64,000 nt of DNA, from positions 4,720 through 68,719 of the forward strand of contig JAYOMI010000007.1 in the NCBI GenBank assembly GCA_038120765.1, read 5' to 3'. The translations under genes and the position numbers were made by a program. The DNA is from CAXBCP01 sp038120765 (GTDB lineage Bacteria > Pseudomonadota > Alphaproteobacteria > MPNO01 > UBA830). The notes under the pieces were generated by a model. That model did not search any database, was not told the DNA's origin, and worked only from the letters and a program-made list of their open reading frames with translations. This document shows, piece by piece, positions 40,856 through 49,763 of the stretch (the stretch's first letter is position 1; each line of letters begins with the position of its first letter).

Positions 40856-42007
40856 CTATCGGCCCGCTTTTTCGGCAATCGCCGCGAGCGTGCGCGACAG
40901 GACCCGGATCTCGTTCCGCAGTTCGTCGATCATCTCGGTTCGCCCCGTGGCGGTTTCTTCGAGCAGCCGGGCAAGATGGATGTCGATATTGCGGATATGG
41001 GTCGGCACCTCGTCGCTCCCGGCACCGCCGCCGAGCGCCGGCCGGCTCAAATGCTCGTCCAGTCTCGACAGGATAGGTTTCAGGTCCATCTGGCTCTCCG
41101 CCAGTTTGACCATCAGGTTCTGTTCGGTCTTCATCTGGTCGGTCAGGGTGCCAAGACGGTCAGCAAGCTTGCTGATGCCGGTATTCGCACCGATCCGCGA
41201 TTCCTCGCCCCGTTGGAGGGTGCGTTGCAGGTTTTCGAGCCCGTCTGCCGTCTGTTCCAGCAACGCCTGAACGTAGGCCGGCACGGACTGGTCGCCTTCG
41301 CCGATGGAGGCGCCGGAGCCGAGCCGTGTCTGGCCCGACAGCCAGTCCTCCAGGTCGTTGTAGAACCGGTTCTGCGCCTGACCCGCCTGGAGTTCCAGGA
41401 AGCCGAGCACCAGCGAGCCAGCGAGGCCGAACAGCGACGACGAGAACGCCGTCCCCATGCCCGATAACGGCGCCTGCAGGCCTTTCTTGAGGTCGTCGAA
41501 CACCGTGCCTATTTCGCCCGACCCGACATTGAGGGTCGCGATGACGTTGCTGACCGCGCCGATGGTCTGCAGCAGCCCCCAGAAAGTCCCCAACAGACCG
41601 AGAAAGATGAGCAGGCCGATAAGATAGCGCGAGATATCGCGGGATTCGTCCAGTCGGGAGGCGAGCCCGTCCAGAAGCGAGCGCATCGATATCGTCGACA
41701 GGCTGAACCGGGCTGTGCGTTCGCCGAGCATGGCCGCCATCGGTGCGAGCATGCGCGGTTCCGGCGCGCCCGACAGGGCCGGCTGGCCGGCGCGGAAACT
41801 TTCCAGCCAGGCGACATCGCTGGTCAGCACGAAGACGGTGCGGAAAATATAGACGATGCCGAGAATCAGGACGCCGACGATCAGGCCGTTCAGCGCGGCG
41901 TTTGCCATGAAGGCATCGCGAATGCCGCCCGACAGAACCCCGGCGAGGCCGATCACGGCAACAAGGAAGACGACCATTCGGATCAGGTAGCGCCGCGGGT
42001 GGGTCAT
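40856..42007 (-). CDS. MotA/TolQ/ExbB-like proton-channel family protein
   Basis: The 383-residue protein has about four hydrophobic segments: IRMVVFLVAVIGLAGVLSG, a second near residues 37-56, SRYLIGLLIFLGLLGTFWGL, and FGLAGSLVLGFLEL. GTFWGLLQTIGAV and the Ala/Gly-rich fourth segment are conserved in MotA/TolQ/ExbB channels. It is longer than TolQ, with a C-terminal helical part. It precedes the MotB/OmpA-like gene by 23 bp. The true TolQ is elsewhere in this window, so this is a second, distinct system. Confidence 0.85.
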   Translation of the reverse strand: MTHPRRYLIRMVVFLVAVIGLAGVLSGGIRDAFMANAALNGLIVGVLILGIVYIFRTVFVLTSDVAWLESFRAGQPALSGAPEPRMLAPMAAMLGERTARFSLSTISMRSLLDGLASRLDESRDISRYLIGLLIFLGLLGTFWGLLQTIGAVSNVIATLNVGSGEIGTVFDDLKKGLQAPLSGMGTAFSSSLFGLAGSLVLGFLELQAGQAQNRFYNDLEDWLSGQTRLGSGASIGEGDQSVPAYVQALLEQTADGLENLQRTLQRGEESRIGANTGISKLADRLGTLTDQMKTEQNLMVKLAESQMDLKPILSRLDEHLSRPALGGGAGSDEVPTHIRNIDIHLARLLEETATGRTEMIDELRNEIRVLSRTLAAIAEKAGR

Positions 42008-42072
42008 CTTCAGGTTGGCTCCGTCAGCTGTCTGTCAGCGGGATATCTCGGGATGCGGGCATCGATCGCGCA

Positions 42073-43092
42073 TTAGCGTGTGGTGACGATAACGTCGACC
42101 CGGTCAGGCGGCCCGCCTTCGGATTTGTTCCCGAGAGCCCGCACATCGACCCGAGTGCTACGCACGCCTTCCTTGATCAGGTGCGAACGGACGGCAAGCG
42201 CCCGCGACAGGGACATCCGCCGGGCCTGGCTCGGCGTTTGCGCGCTGCCGCCCGAAAAGGCCAGAAGCTGGATGCGCAATGTCTCGTCGCTCTTGAGCGA
42301 TTTCGCAATGTTGTCGAGCTGCTCCGCGGCGGCTTTTTCGACCGCGGCCTCGCCGGCGCCGAACATCAGCCGGAACTGCTGCCCGGCATTCAGTTTTCCG
42401 CCGGTCGCCGGGGCCGATCTCAGCGCGGCTGTCTGTGTCGGGGGCGTTTGTGCGGCGGGCGACGGGTCCGGCCGCGTCGCCGGTATTGCGGGCGGGGCAG
42501 GTGGCGGCGCCGGAGGCGGCGGCGCTGGCGGGACACTGGCTATGCCCGACGGCGCAGTCGGCGGCGAAACGGGCAGGGGCGGCGTGCCCGCACGCTCCGG
42601 AATGGCGGGGGGCGACGGTACTGTGGGCGGCGCCGGGGGCTTCGCCGCCATCGCCGGAGGGGCAGGGGGCGTGACGCGCGGCGCGGCGGGTTTGGCGACA
42701 GGCCGCGGTTGCGTGGTTCGCGCAGGTGCCGGGCGGGCGGTCGCGGCAGGCCGCATCTGCGACGGCGGTTTCAGCGTCAGGCCGCTGGAGTCCGGCGCAC
42801 CGTTACTGTTTGGCATCGCGGGCGCGGCCAGCGCAAACCGGGCGCCGCTGTTCTGGCGGGTATTCGGCATCAGCAGCGAGCGAACGCCCGGCCGAAGCAG
42901 TTGCGGCACATTCTGAGGCGTGCCAAGCGAATCGAGCACGCTGAGATCGACTGTTACCGACCCTGCGTCGCGTTGTGCCTGCGCCGTCGGGGCGACAAGT
43001 CCGGTGGTCAGGAGAGCGAGTGCCGCCGCGGTGAAAGCGCGCGGTGCAGCGGCCGCTAAGTGCCGCCCAAATCTGGAAGCCATCATTTCCAA
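42073..43092 (-). CDS. OmpA-family protein with proline-rich linker
   Basis: The 339-residue protein has a signal peptide (ALALLTTGLVAPTAQAQ). A short N-terminal part (VDLSVLDSLGTPQNVPQLL) precedes about 130 residues very rich in Pro and Ala (roughly 110-235), and then a C-terminal OmpA-like domain with IAKSLKSDETLRIQLLAFSGG and SLSRALAVRSHLIKEG. The linker would span the periplasm, and the OmpA domain may bind peptidoglycan. It lies upstream of the MotA-like gene (65 bp), so it is probably a third component of that system. Confidence 0.82.
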   Translation of the reverse strand: MEMMASRFGRHLAAAAPRAFTAAALALLTTGLVAPTAQAQRDAGSVTVDLSVLDSLGTPQNVPQLLRPGVRSLLMPNTRQNSGARFALAAPAMPNSNGAPDSSGLTLKPPSQMRPAATARPAPARTTQPRPVAKPAAPRVTPPAPPAMAAKPPAPPTVPSPPAIPERAGTPPLPVSPPTAPSGIASVPPAPPPPAPPPAPPAIPATRPDPSPAAQTPPTQTAALRSAPATGGKLNAGQQFRLMFGAGEAAVEKAAAEQLDNIAKSLKSDETLRIQLLAFSGGSAQTPSQARRMSLSRALAVRSHLIKEGVRSTRVDVRALGNKSEGGPPDRVDVIVTTR

Positions 43093-43217
43093 CCCGAATA
43101 ATGAACGCGTAACCGGGCCTGATGCGGAGGCGCCGGACAGGGCAACATAACCGAGAGCGGGTGCGGCGACAACCGCTTTGGCGTGGCGTTAAGCAAGCAA
43201 CCCATTGAAATAACGGG

Positions 43218-44039
43218 TCAATCGCTGAGCTTTAGCCCTTCGTTGCGGACCGCTTCCATCAGCATTTTTCGCAGCGGGTCATAAAGCTGCTGGTTTGCGG
43301 CAAGAATGGACTCGCCGTACAGCATGTTGTCGCGCCCGTCGATCTGGCTGACCAGCCCGCCGGCCTCACGGACGATCACGATGCCGCCTGCGATATCCCA
43401 CGGTGAAAGCGCCGTTTCCCAGAAACCTTCATAACGTCCGGCCGCGACATATGCGAGGTCGAGCGCCGCGGAGCCCTGGCGGCGGACGCCGGCGGTGCGG
43501 CTCATCACGGCATTGAGCATGGCGGAGAAGGATTTCTTGCCGGGCCGGTTACCGAAAGGAATGCCTGTCGCGAGCAGCGCATCGCGCATATCGCTGCGTC
43601 CGGAGACCCGCAGGCGCTGTCGGTTCAGATAGGCGCCTTCATTGCGTTCCGCCCAGAAAACCTCGTCCCGGACAGGCTCGTAAACCATCCCGGCGATCAG
43701 TTCCTTTTCCCGCTCGACAGCGATGGAGATCGCAAAATGCGGAATCCCGTGGAGGAAATTCGTCGTCCCGTCGATCGGATCGATAATCCAGCGCTCGCTC
43801 GCGTTGTCGCCCTCGATCGCGCCGCCTTCTTCCATCAGGAAGCCGAAACCCGGACGCGCCTTGTGCAGTTCCTCGTGCAGGATCTGTTCGGTGCGCTTGT
43901 CCGCTTCGGACACGAAATCGCCGGGCCCCTTGCGGGAAACCTGAAGCTGCTCGACCTCGCCGAAATCGCGCATCAGCAGGCGCGATGCCTTGCGGGCGGC
44001 GTTGTTCATCACATTGATCAGGGGGGTCGGCATCGACAT
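43218..44039 (-). CDS. suhB: Inositol-1-monophosphatase (SuhB family)
   Basis: This 273-residue Mg-dependent phosphatase has the two signature motifs, WIIDPIDGTTNFLHGIPHF and WDIAGGIVIVREAGG, and an earlier metal-ligand Glu in LMEEGG. It removes phosphate from inositol phosphates, and in some bacteria SuhB also takes part in rRNA transcription. ATG 44033 is an alternative start. It follows efp on the same strand by 65 bp. Confidence 0.93.
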   Translation of the reverse strand: MSMPTPLINVMNNAARKASRLLMRDFGEVEQLQVSRKGPGDFVSEADKRTEQILHEELHKARPGFGFLMEEGGAIEGDNASERWIIDPIDGTTNFLHGIPHFAISIAVEREKELIAGMVYEPVRDEVFWAERNEGAYLNRQRLRVSGRSDMRDALLATGIPFGNRPGKKSFSAMLNAVMSRTAGVRRQGSAALDLAYVAAGRYEGFWETALSPWDIAGGIVIVREAGGLVSQIDGRDNMLYGESILAANQQLYDPLRKMLMEAVRNEGLKLSD

Positions 44040-44104
44040 TGCGTTTCAGGCTTTCCTGCAATACCGGGCCTGTATTTTCAGGCATGCCGGCAGATGGAGC
44101 GGTA

Positions 44105-44671
44105 TCAGTCCTTGGCGCGCTCGACGTAGGACGAATCTTCGGTGTTCACGACGATCCGCGTGCCGGCTTCGATATGCGGCGGGACCATCACGCGGACGCT
44201 GTTCTCGACAACGGCGGGCTTGTAGGAAGACGACGCGGTCTGTCCTTTGACCACCGGGTCCGCTTCGATCACTTCCATCGTGACATGCTGTGGCAGTTTC
44301 GCGCCGGCGACAACGCCGTCGATCAGTTCCGCAACGACAACCATGCCGTCCTGGAGAAACGCGGCGGAATCCCCGATGACATCCCTGTCGAGCGAGAACT
44401 GTTCATAGGATTCGCTGTCCATGAACATCATCTTGTCGTCTTCGGCGTACAGATACGTCGCGTCCTTTTCCTCGACCATCAGCTTTTCGACGGTTTCCGC
44501 CGTCCGGAACCGCTCGTTGGTCTTGTTGCCGGACTTCAGATCGCGCATTTCGACCTGGATAAAGGCATTGCCCTTGCCGGGCAGCAAAATCTCGGTTTTG
44601 AGCACGCGCCATTGCTTGTCGCCGTACTCGATGACGTTGCCGGGTCGAATGGTATTGGCCTGGATCTTCAT
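44105..44671 (-). CDS. efp: Elongation factor P
   Basis: This 188-residue translation factor helps ribosomes through polyproline stretches. The N-terminal KOW-like domain starts MKIQANTIRPGNVIEYGDK. The modified-lysine loop is PGKGNAF, Lys33 (equivalent to E. coli Lys34), which suits beta-lysylation. epmB lies 97 bp upstream on the same strand and epmA is divergent from it, so the modification pathway is encoded beside its target. The window also encodes proline-rich proteins (TolA-like, OmpA-like). Confidence 0.96.
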   Translation of the reverse strand: MKIQANTIRPGNVIEYGDKQWRVLKTEILLPGKGNAFIQVEMRDLKSGNKTNERFRTAETVEKLMVEEKDATYLYAEDDKMMFMDSESYEQFSLDRDVIGDSAAFLQDGMVVVAELIDGVVAGAKLPQHVTMEVIEADPVVKGQTASSSYKPAVVENSVRVMVPPHIEAGTRIVVNTEDSSYVERAKD

Positions 44672-44768
44672 CCTGCAGTTCCGCTTTGAAAGTTTTCCGG
44701 GTAAGGGCGGCGGAAACTATCAGCTTGCCCCGGAATAGGCAATCGCATCGGTATCGCTGAAACCGGGG

Positions 44769-45833
44769 TTATTTATCGACGTAATCGTGCGTTTCGCCGC
44801 GGAAATCGCGCAGTTTCCATGTTTTGCCTGGCGACCCGGCAGATGACCCCGGCGGAGCGTCCGATGGCGCAAGGCCCGCGACGGGCGTTTTGCCGTGCCC
44901 GCCCGGAATATCGACCACATAGGTCGGCTGGCACAGGCCGGAAATATTGCCCCGCAGCCCGGCAACCAGCGCCTGTCCTTCTGCCAGCGTCAGGCGGAAT
45001 TTTGCGGTCCCGCGGGCCCGGTCCGGATGGTGCAGGTAATAGGGTTTGATCTTGAGCGCAATCAGGCGGCGCATCAGGTCGGTCAGGACCCCGATGCTGT
45101 CATTCACGCCCTTCAGCAGAACCGTCTGCGACAGCAGCGGGATGCCGGCCCGGGTCAACCTGTCGCAGGCGGCGGCGACATCGTTCGTCAGTTCGTTCGC
45201 ATGGTTGGTGTGCAGTGCCATCCAGACAGGCATGTCCGACGTCAGGGCGGCGATCAGCCCGTCGGTTACGCGGCCGGGGAGGACGACCGGCACCCGTGTG
45301 TGGATGCGCAGGTTGTTGAGGTGCGGAATGCTGTTCAGGCGGGCAACGATGCCGGCCAGGCGCGCGTCGGACAGCGACAGCGGATCGCCGCCGGTCAGGA
45401 TGACTTCGCGGATGCCGGGATGATCTTCGATATAGCGGAAAGCGATGTCCAGATCGTCCGCTGTCGGCGCGCCGGCCGCCCGCCCCACGCGGTCGCGGCG
45501 AAAGCAGTAGCGGCAATAGACCGGGCAGGCGAGGGTCGGCATCAGCAGCACGCGGTCGGGATAGCGATGGACGAGTCCGCGCACCGGCGAGTGGGTCTCG
45601 TCGCCGATCGGGTCTTCCAGTTCGTCGTCGCGCCGGACCAGCTCTGCCGGGTCGGGCACGAACTGTCGGGCGATGGGATCGTCCGGATTCGACCGGTCTA
45701 TAAGCGCCGCAAGTCCCGCCGGCACCGCGATGCTGTATTCGGCACCGACGGCATCCAGCGCCGCGATTTCCGATTCGGCGGTGAGCCCGGCCCGGAACAG
45801 GTCGGTGCCCGAGCGCAGCGTGGCGGATTTCAT
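44769..45833 (-). CDS. epmB: EF-P beta-lysylation radical-SAM aminomutase EpmB
   Basis: This 354-residue radical-SAM/PLP enzyme converts L-alpha-lysine to (R)-beta-lysine for EF-P. The SAM-cluster motif CPVYCRYCFRRDRVG matches CxxxCxxC, and EVILTGGDPLSLSD and RIHTRVPVVLPGR are typical of lysine 2,3-aminomutase-like enzymes. Its length suits EpmB and not the longer KamA. efp is directly downstream. Confidence 0.92.
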   Translation of the reverse strand: MKSATLRSGTDLFRAGLTAESEIAALDAVGAEYSIAVPAGLAALIDRSNPDDPIARQFVPDPAELVRRDDELEDPIGDETHSPVRGLVHRYPDRVLLMPTLACPVYCRYCFRRDRVGRAAGAPTADDLDIAFRYIEDHPGIREVILTGGDPLSLSDARLAGIVARLNSIPHLNNLRIHTRVPVVLPGRVTDGLIAALTSDMPVWMALHTNHANELTNDVAAACDRLTRAGIPLLSQTVLLKGVNDSIGVLTDLMRRLIALKIKPYYLHHPDRARGTAKFRLTLAEGQALVAGLRGNISGLCQPTYVVDIPGGHGKTPVAGLAPSDAPPGSSAGSPGKTWKLRDFRGETHDYVDK

Positions 45834-45907
45834 GGCGCGCAGACCGGAATGGGCATGGTCGATGACAAAGGTGACGTTCCCTGTGTTGATGGGGCATTAT
45901 CGCCGCC

Positions 45908-46981
45908 ATGAAAAATTACGAAACCCCGTCCGAAAATCCCGCCGCCCGCACCGCCTGGTGGCATCCCGACCGTTTCGAAGACCGGGCGGATGCTCTCGTC
46001 CGCCGCGCCGACATGGTCAAATCCGTCCGCGAGTTCTTCGACCGGCGCGGCTATGTCGAGGTCGAAACGCCCGTGCTGCAGGTCTCGCCGGGTATGGAGC
46101 CGCATCTGACGGCGTTCGAAACCTCGCTCGGCGAGCCCCATGGCGCGCGCCGGCCGGTCTATCTGCATACCTCGCCCGAATTCGCGATGAAAAAACTGCT
46201 GGCGGCGGGGATGCAGCGGATTTTCCAGCTTGCCCGCGTTTTCCGCGACGGCGAGCGCTCGGCCCGGCACCATCCCGAATTCACCATGCTCGAATGGTAC
46301 CGCACCGGCGCGGACTGGCGGGATATCGCCGAAGAGGCCGCCGCGTTCATATGTGCCGCCTGCGGTCCGGTCGCACGGCGCGGCGATGTGATCTGCGATC
46401 TCGGCAAGCCGTGGGAATTCCTGTCGGTGCAGGCAGCGTTCGAGCGCTATGCCGGGATCGACCTGCTGGCGACGGCGGAGGATCCGCTGAACCCGGATAC
46501 GGACATGCTGTGCATGTATGCCGACGGGCTCGGCGTGCGCACGGCGGCCAACGATACCTGGGAGGATATCTTCTTTCGCATCTATCTCGACCGGATCGAG
46601 CCCAATCTCGGAATCGGCACCGCGACCGTGCTGCATTCCTATCCGGCGTCGATGGCGGCGCTGGCGCGGCTGTCGCCGGAAGACGGGCGCGTCTCCGACC
46701 GGTTCGAGATATTTATCTGCGGGCTCGAACTCGCCAACGGATATGGCGAACTCACCGATGCCGCGGAACAGCGGACACGGTTCGCCGCGATGACGGCGCA
46801 GCGCGTTGCCGAGGGCCGCGCGCCCTATCCGGTGGATGAGGATTTTCTGGCAGCGCTGGAAAGCGGCATCCCCGACTGCGCCGGCATTGCGCTCGGCTTC
46901 GACCGGCTGGTGATGCTGGCCACCGGGGCGGAACGGATCGAGGATGTGCTGTGGGCGCCGGTGGCAGATGCCGGCGTCTGA
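45908..46981 (+). CDS. epmA: EF-P lysyltransferase EpmA (class II aaRS paralogue)
   Basis: This 357-residue lysyl-tRNA synthetase-like enzyme attaches (R)-beta-lysine to Lys33 of EF-P. Class II motifs are visible: RGYVEVETPVL and SPGMEPHLTAFET, motif 2 FRDGERSARHHPEFTMLEWYR, and motif 3 GIALGFDRLVMLATG. It lacks the N-terminal anticodon-binding domain of true LysRS. It is divergent from epmB across 74 bp. No epmC homologue is present nearby. Confidence 0.93.
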   Translation: MKNYETPSENPAARTAWWHPDRFEDRADALVRRADMVKSVREFFDRRGYVEVETPVLQVSPGMEPHLTAFETSLGEPHGARRPVYLHTSPEFAMKKLLAAGMQRIFQLARVFRDGERSARHHPEFTMLEWYRTGADWRDIAEEAAAFICAACGPVARRGDVICDLGKPWEFLSVQAAFERYAGIDLLATAEDPLNPDTDMLCMYADGLGVRTAANDTWEDIFFRIYLDRIEPNLGIGTATVLHSYPASMAALARLSPEDGRVSDRFEIFICGLELANGYGELTDAAEQRTRFAAMTAQRVAEGRAPYPVDEDFLAALESGIPDCAGIALGFDRLVMLATGAERIEDVLWAPVADAGV

Positions 46982-47016
46982 TCCCGACGTTTGACGCGGT
47001 TGTTTGACAACGAAGC

Positions 47017-47655
47017 CTAACCGGCCATTTTTTCGTTGAACGCCTTTACCGCGGCTGCGGGGCCGTCTTTGTAGTTCCAGACACCGCCGCCGACGGCGAG
47101 GAAATCCGCGCCGGCCTCGATAATCGTCTCGCAGTTTTCGACCGTGATTCCGCCGATCGCGACACAGGGGACAACCATCATTTCCTGCCACCAGGTCAGA
47201 ATTTCGGTATCCGCAGGGATGGTGATCTGTTTGGTCGTGGACGGAAAGAACGCGCCGAAGGCGACGTAATCGGCGCCGCGTTCGCCCGCTTCGAAGGCCA
47301 GGTCGCGGTCGGCCTTGCAGGTGACGCCGACGATGGCCTCGTTCCCCATAATCCGCCTTGCTTCGTCATAGGGAGTGTCTTCCTGGCCTATATGGACGCC
47401 GTCGCATCCCGTCTCGGCGGCGAGATCGGCACGGTCGTTCAGGATAAAGGCGACATCGCGATCCTGCGCGACGGGTCGCAGGACGTCACAGGCGCGCCGG
47501 ATGTCGTCGTCCGACACGTCTTTCAGGCGAAGCTGGATGCAGGCGACGTCGCCCGCATCCAGCGCCGCTGTCAGGATTTCTGCAAAGGCTTCCGGTCCCC
47601 CCGCGTCGAAAGACGGCGGGGTGATCAGGTAGAGCTGGCAGGATTCGGCGCGAAT
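47017..47655 (-). CDS. thiE: Thiamine-phosphate synthase (no canonical start codon)
   Basis: The product is a TIM-barrel enzyme joining hydroxymethylpyrimidine-PP and thiazole phosphate. Family motifs are CQLYLITPP, LRLKDVSDDDIR, FILNDRADLAAETGCDGVHIGQED and ADFLAVGGGVWN. The conserved N-terminus starts only a few codons after the aldolase stop, and no in-frame ATG, GTG or TTG lies there. The best candidate is ATT at 47655, with AAGG nine bases upstream in the aldolase 3' end. A 138-bp extension to ATG 47793 would overlap the aldolase gene. The start remains uncertain. Confidence 0.85.
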   Translation of the reverse strand: MRAESCQLYLITPPSFDAGGPEAFAEILTAALDAGDVACIQLRLKDVSDDDIRRACDVLRPVAQDRDVAFILNDRADLAAETGCDGVHIGQEDTPYDEARRIMGNEAIVGVTCKADRDLAFEAGERGADYVAFGAFFPSTTKQITIPADTEILTWWQEMMVVPCVAIGGITVENCETIIEAGADFLAVGGGVWNYKDGPAAAVKAFNEKMAG

Positions 47656-47659
47656 GGGG

Positions 47660-48580
47660 TTACGCCTTGCCCTGATAGATCTTGATGATCTCGCCCAGCA
47701 TCGCCAGCGCCTCTTCCTTCGGACGCTGGAAGGTGTTGCGACCGATGATCGATCCGTTGCCGCCGCCGTCGCGGATGGCCTTGGCTTCGGCATAGATGCC
47801 TTTCAGGTCCTTCGCTTCGCCGCCGGAGAACACGACAATGCGCCGGCCGTTGAAGCAGGACTGCACGACATGCTCGATCCGCTGGGTCAACGTCTTTACG
47901 GGAATCTTTTGGTCCTTGTAGACCTTCTTCGCGGGGTCCAGGAACAGGGCATCCGTCGGCGGTTTGACCTTGATGATATGCGCGCCCATCAACGCGGCCA
48001 TATGCGCCGCATAGGCGCAGATATCCATCGCGGTTTCGCCTTCCTTGGTCACCATGCCGCCGCGCGGATAGGACCACAGGACAACGGCGAGACCCACGGA
48101 CTTTGCTTCTTCCGCCAGCTCGCGGATCTCTTCCATCAGTTCGAACTGGTATTCGGAACCGGGATAGATCGTGAACCCGATCGCGGCGCAGCCGAGGCGC
48201 AGCGCATCGTTGACCGACGCGGTGACGGCCTGGTCTTTTTCGGTCGCCAGCGAATTGGCGGAATTGCATTTGAGGATCGTCGGGATCGCGCCCGCGAATG
48301 TGTCGGCGCCCGCTTCGAGCATGCCGAGCGGGGCCGCATAGGCCGACAGGCCGGCATCGACGGCGAGCTGGTAATGGTAGTGCGGGTCGTACCCTGCGGG
48401 ATTGGGCGCAAAGCTGCGCGCCGGGCCGTGCTCGAAGCCCTGGTCGACGGGGAGGATGACGAGCTTGCCGGTGCCGCCCAGTTTTCCCTCCATCAATATC
48501 CGCGCCAGATTCCCCTTTGTTCCGGGATTGTCACTTTCGTAACCGGCTAGAATTTTTTTGACTTTCTGACTGACGCGCAT
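47660..48580 (-). CDS. Fructose-bisphosphate aldolase, class I (FbaB/DhnA type)
   Basis: This 306-residue Schiff-base aldolase splits fructose 1,6-bisphosphate. Features are VILPVDQGFEHGP at the N-terminus, YPRGGM, IIKVKPPTDA with the candidate lysine, and the phosphate-binding GGNGSIIGRNTFQRP near the end. ATG 48580 gives MRVSQKVKKILAGY. The stop codon is 4 bp from the thiE frame, suggesting translational coupling. Confidence 0.9.
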   Translation of the reverse strand: MRVSQKVKKILAGYESDNPGTKGNLARILMEGKLGGTGKLVILPVDQGFEHGPARSFAPNPAGYDPHYHYQLAVDAGLSAYAAPLGMLEAGADTFAGAIPTILKCNSANSLATEKDQAVTASVNDALRLGCAAIGFTIYPGSEYQFELMEEIRELAEEAKSVGLAVVLWSYPRGGMVTKEGETAMDICAYAAHMAALMGAHIIKVKPPTDALFLDPAKKVYKDQKIPVKTLTQRIEHVVQSCFNGRRIVVFSGGEAKDLKGIYAEAKAIRDGGGNGSIIGRNTFQRPKEEALAMLGEIIKIYQGKA

Positions 48581-48797
48581 GTTCGGATTCCTCGATTGAT
48601 AGGTTGCCACTGCTTAGCGTAAAGGCGCGGGCAATTCAATCGGTCGATTGGACGCCGGGGGCGGAATTCCGGGGTTTTCAATGGGCGCGGATGGGGCGAT
48701 TCGGGCCGAAGCCGGGGCATAACGGGCCGGTTGACGTGGCTTTGATGGGCATCGTATGGTGCAAAAACAACGAAAAATCGGCGGTTTACGCGCTTTC

Positions 48798-49040
48798 ATG
48801 TCGAAACTGGATGAAGCAGAACAGCGCTTGCAGCGCGCAGTCGCAGGACTGGAGGAAGCGGCACGGGCCGTTGCGTCTTCGTCAACGGCGACGGCAACTG
48901 CGTCCGCACCCGATCCCGCGGTCGCGGCGGAGCTTGCAGCGGCGCAGGCGCGCACCACCGAACTGGAACAGGCGAACAAAGCTGTCGCCCAACGTCTCGA
49001 CGGCGCAATCGCGCGGATCAAGACAATACTGGAAGACTGA
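48798..49040 (+). CDS. DUF4164-like coiled-coil protein
   Basis: The 80-residue coiled-coil protein reads MSKLDEAEQRLQRAVAGLEE and later ARTTELEQANKAVAQRLDGAIARIKTILED (given as a region). It matches the DUF4164 family that precedes zapA in alphaproteobacteria. The frame also opens at ATG 48756, which would add 14 residues with no family support. The zapA ATG follows 1 bp after the stop, so a role in cell division is plausible but not shown. Confidence 0.8.
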   Translation: MSKLDEAEQRLQRAVAGLEEAARAVASSSTATATASAPDPAVAAELAAAQARTTELEQANKAVAQRLDGAIARIKTILED

Positions 49041-49041
49041 C

Positions 49042-49392
49042 ATGCCGCAGGTCGATGTCGCCGTTAACGGACGAACCTACCAGATTGCCTGCGGGGACGG
49101 GGAAGAGGCGCACCTGGCCCAGCTTGGCGAATATGTTGACCGGCGGGTCAAGGAGCTTGTCGCCGCCGTCGGCCAGGTCGGCGATTCCCGTTTGCTGGTG
49201 ATGGTCTCGCTCATGATCGCCGACGAGCTTGCTGAGACCTATGCCGAGCTGAAAAAAACCAAAACCGAGGCCGAATCGGCCGTTTCGCCGCAACAGCTTG
49301 AAGACCGCGTCGCCGAAATTGTCGATGCTGTGGCGGCACGGATAGAAGCCGCGACGGCGGGCCTGGGGGGCGGCGCGCCCGCCGCCGACTAA
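49042..49392 (+). CDS. zapA: Cell division protein ZapA
   Basis: This 116-residue protein bundles FtsZ filaments in the division ring. The N-terminal globular part MPQVDVAVNGRTYQIACGDG is followed by GEYVDRRVKELVA, LLVMVSLMIADEL and a C-terminal coiled coil. The order zapA, 6S RNA, formyltetrahydrofolate cyclo-ligase is conserved in proteobacteria and supports the call. ATG 49042 is in frame with the conserved start. Confidence 0.93.
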   Translation: MPQVDVAVNGRTYQIACGDGEEAHLAQLGEYVDRRVKELVAAVGQVGDSRLLVMVSLMIADELAETYAELKKTKTEAESAVSPQQLEDRVAEIVDAVAARIEAATAGLGGGAPAAD

Positions 49393-49507
49393 GCCGCAAT
49401 TGCCGCCCTCGGGATGCGATCTTTCACGGAGGATCGCGGTCCGGTTTTTCTGTCGGCAGTTTAAACTTGTTTATCCATTAGGAGTTTACAATTTATACAC
49501 TAGGATG

Positions 49508-49650
49508 CGTTCCTGGCGGGGCTGTCCGGTGCGATGGGTCTCTACATCCCTGGGGCCAATACATCTCTCTCGGGAGCTGTCTCTGCGGGGATCTTGGTCT
49601 CAGCACGCGGCACCCACCTGTCTCGTACAGGCCACAGAGGATAACATAGA
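49508..49650 (+). ncRNA. ssrS: 6S RNA (ssrS), approximate limits
   Basis: About 370 bp without a gene separate zapA from fau, the canonical position of 6S RNA. The ends can pair (GTTCCT near 49509 with AGGATAAC near 49637), and inner stems include GATGGG/CCCATC-type helices and CTGTCTC segments. An AT-rich stretch with TTTATACACT (about 49491-49500) gives a promoter just upstream. 6S RNA traps RNA polymerase holoenzyme in stationary phase. Limits are estimated by eye. Confidence 0.75.
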
Positions 49651-49763
49651 CTGCCGGCTGTGATGGCTCCGCCGCCCGCGCTTTGCAGCTTTCGCGCTTC
49701 ACAGCCCCGCGGGTTTCACAGCTCCCGGGCTTCAAAGCCAACTTATTTTTCCGGAACCCCGAC

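Noticed and set aside
47656..47793. thiE starting at ATG 47793.
   Set aside because: The extra 46 residues are a shadow of the class I aldolase gene, Arg/Ser-rich and unlike any ThiE.
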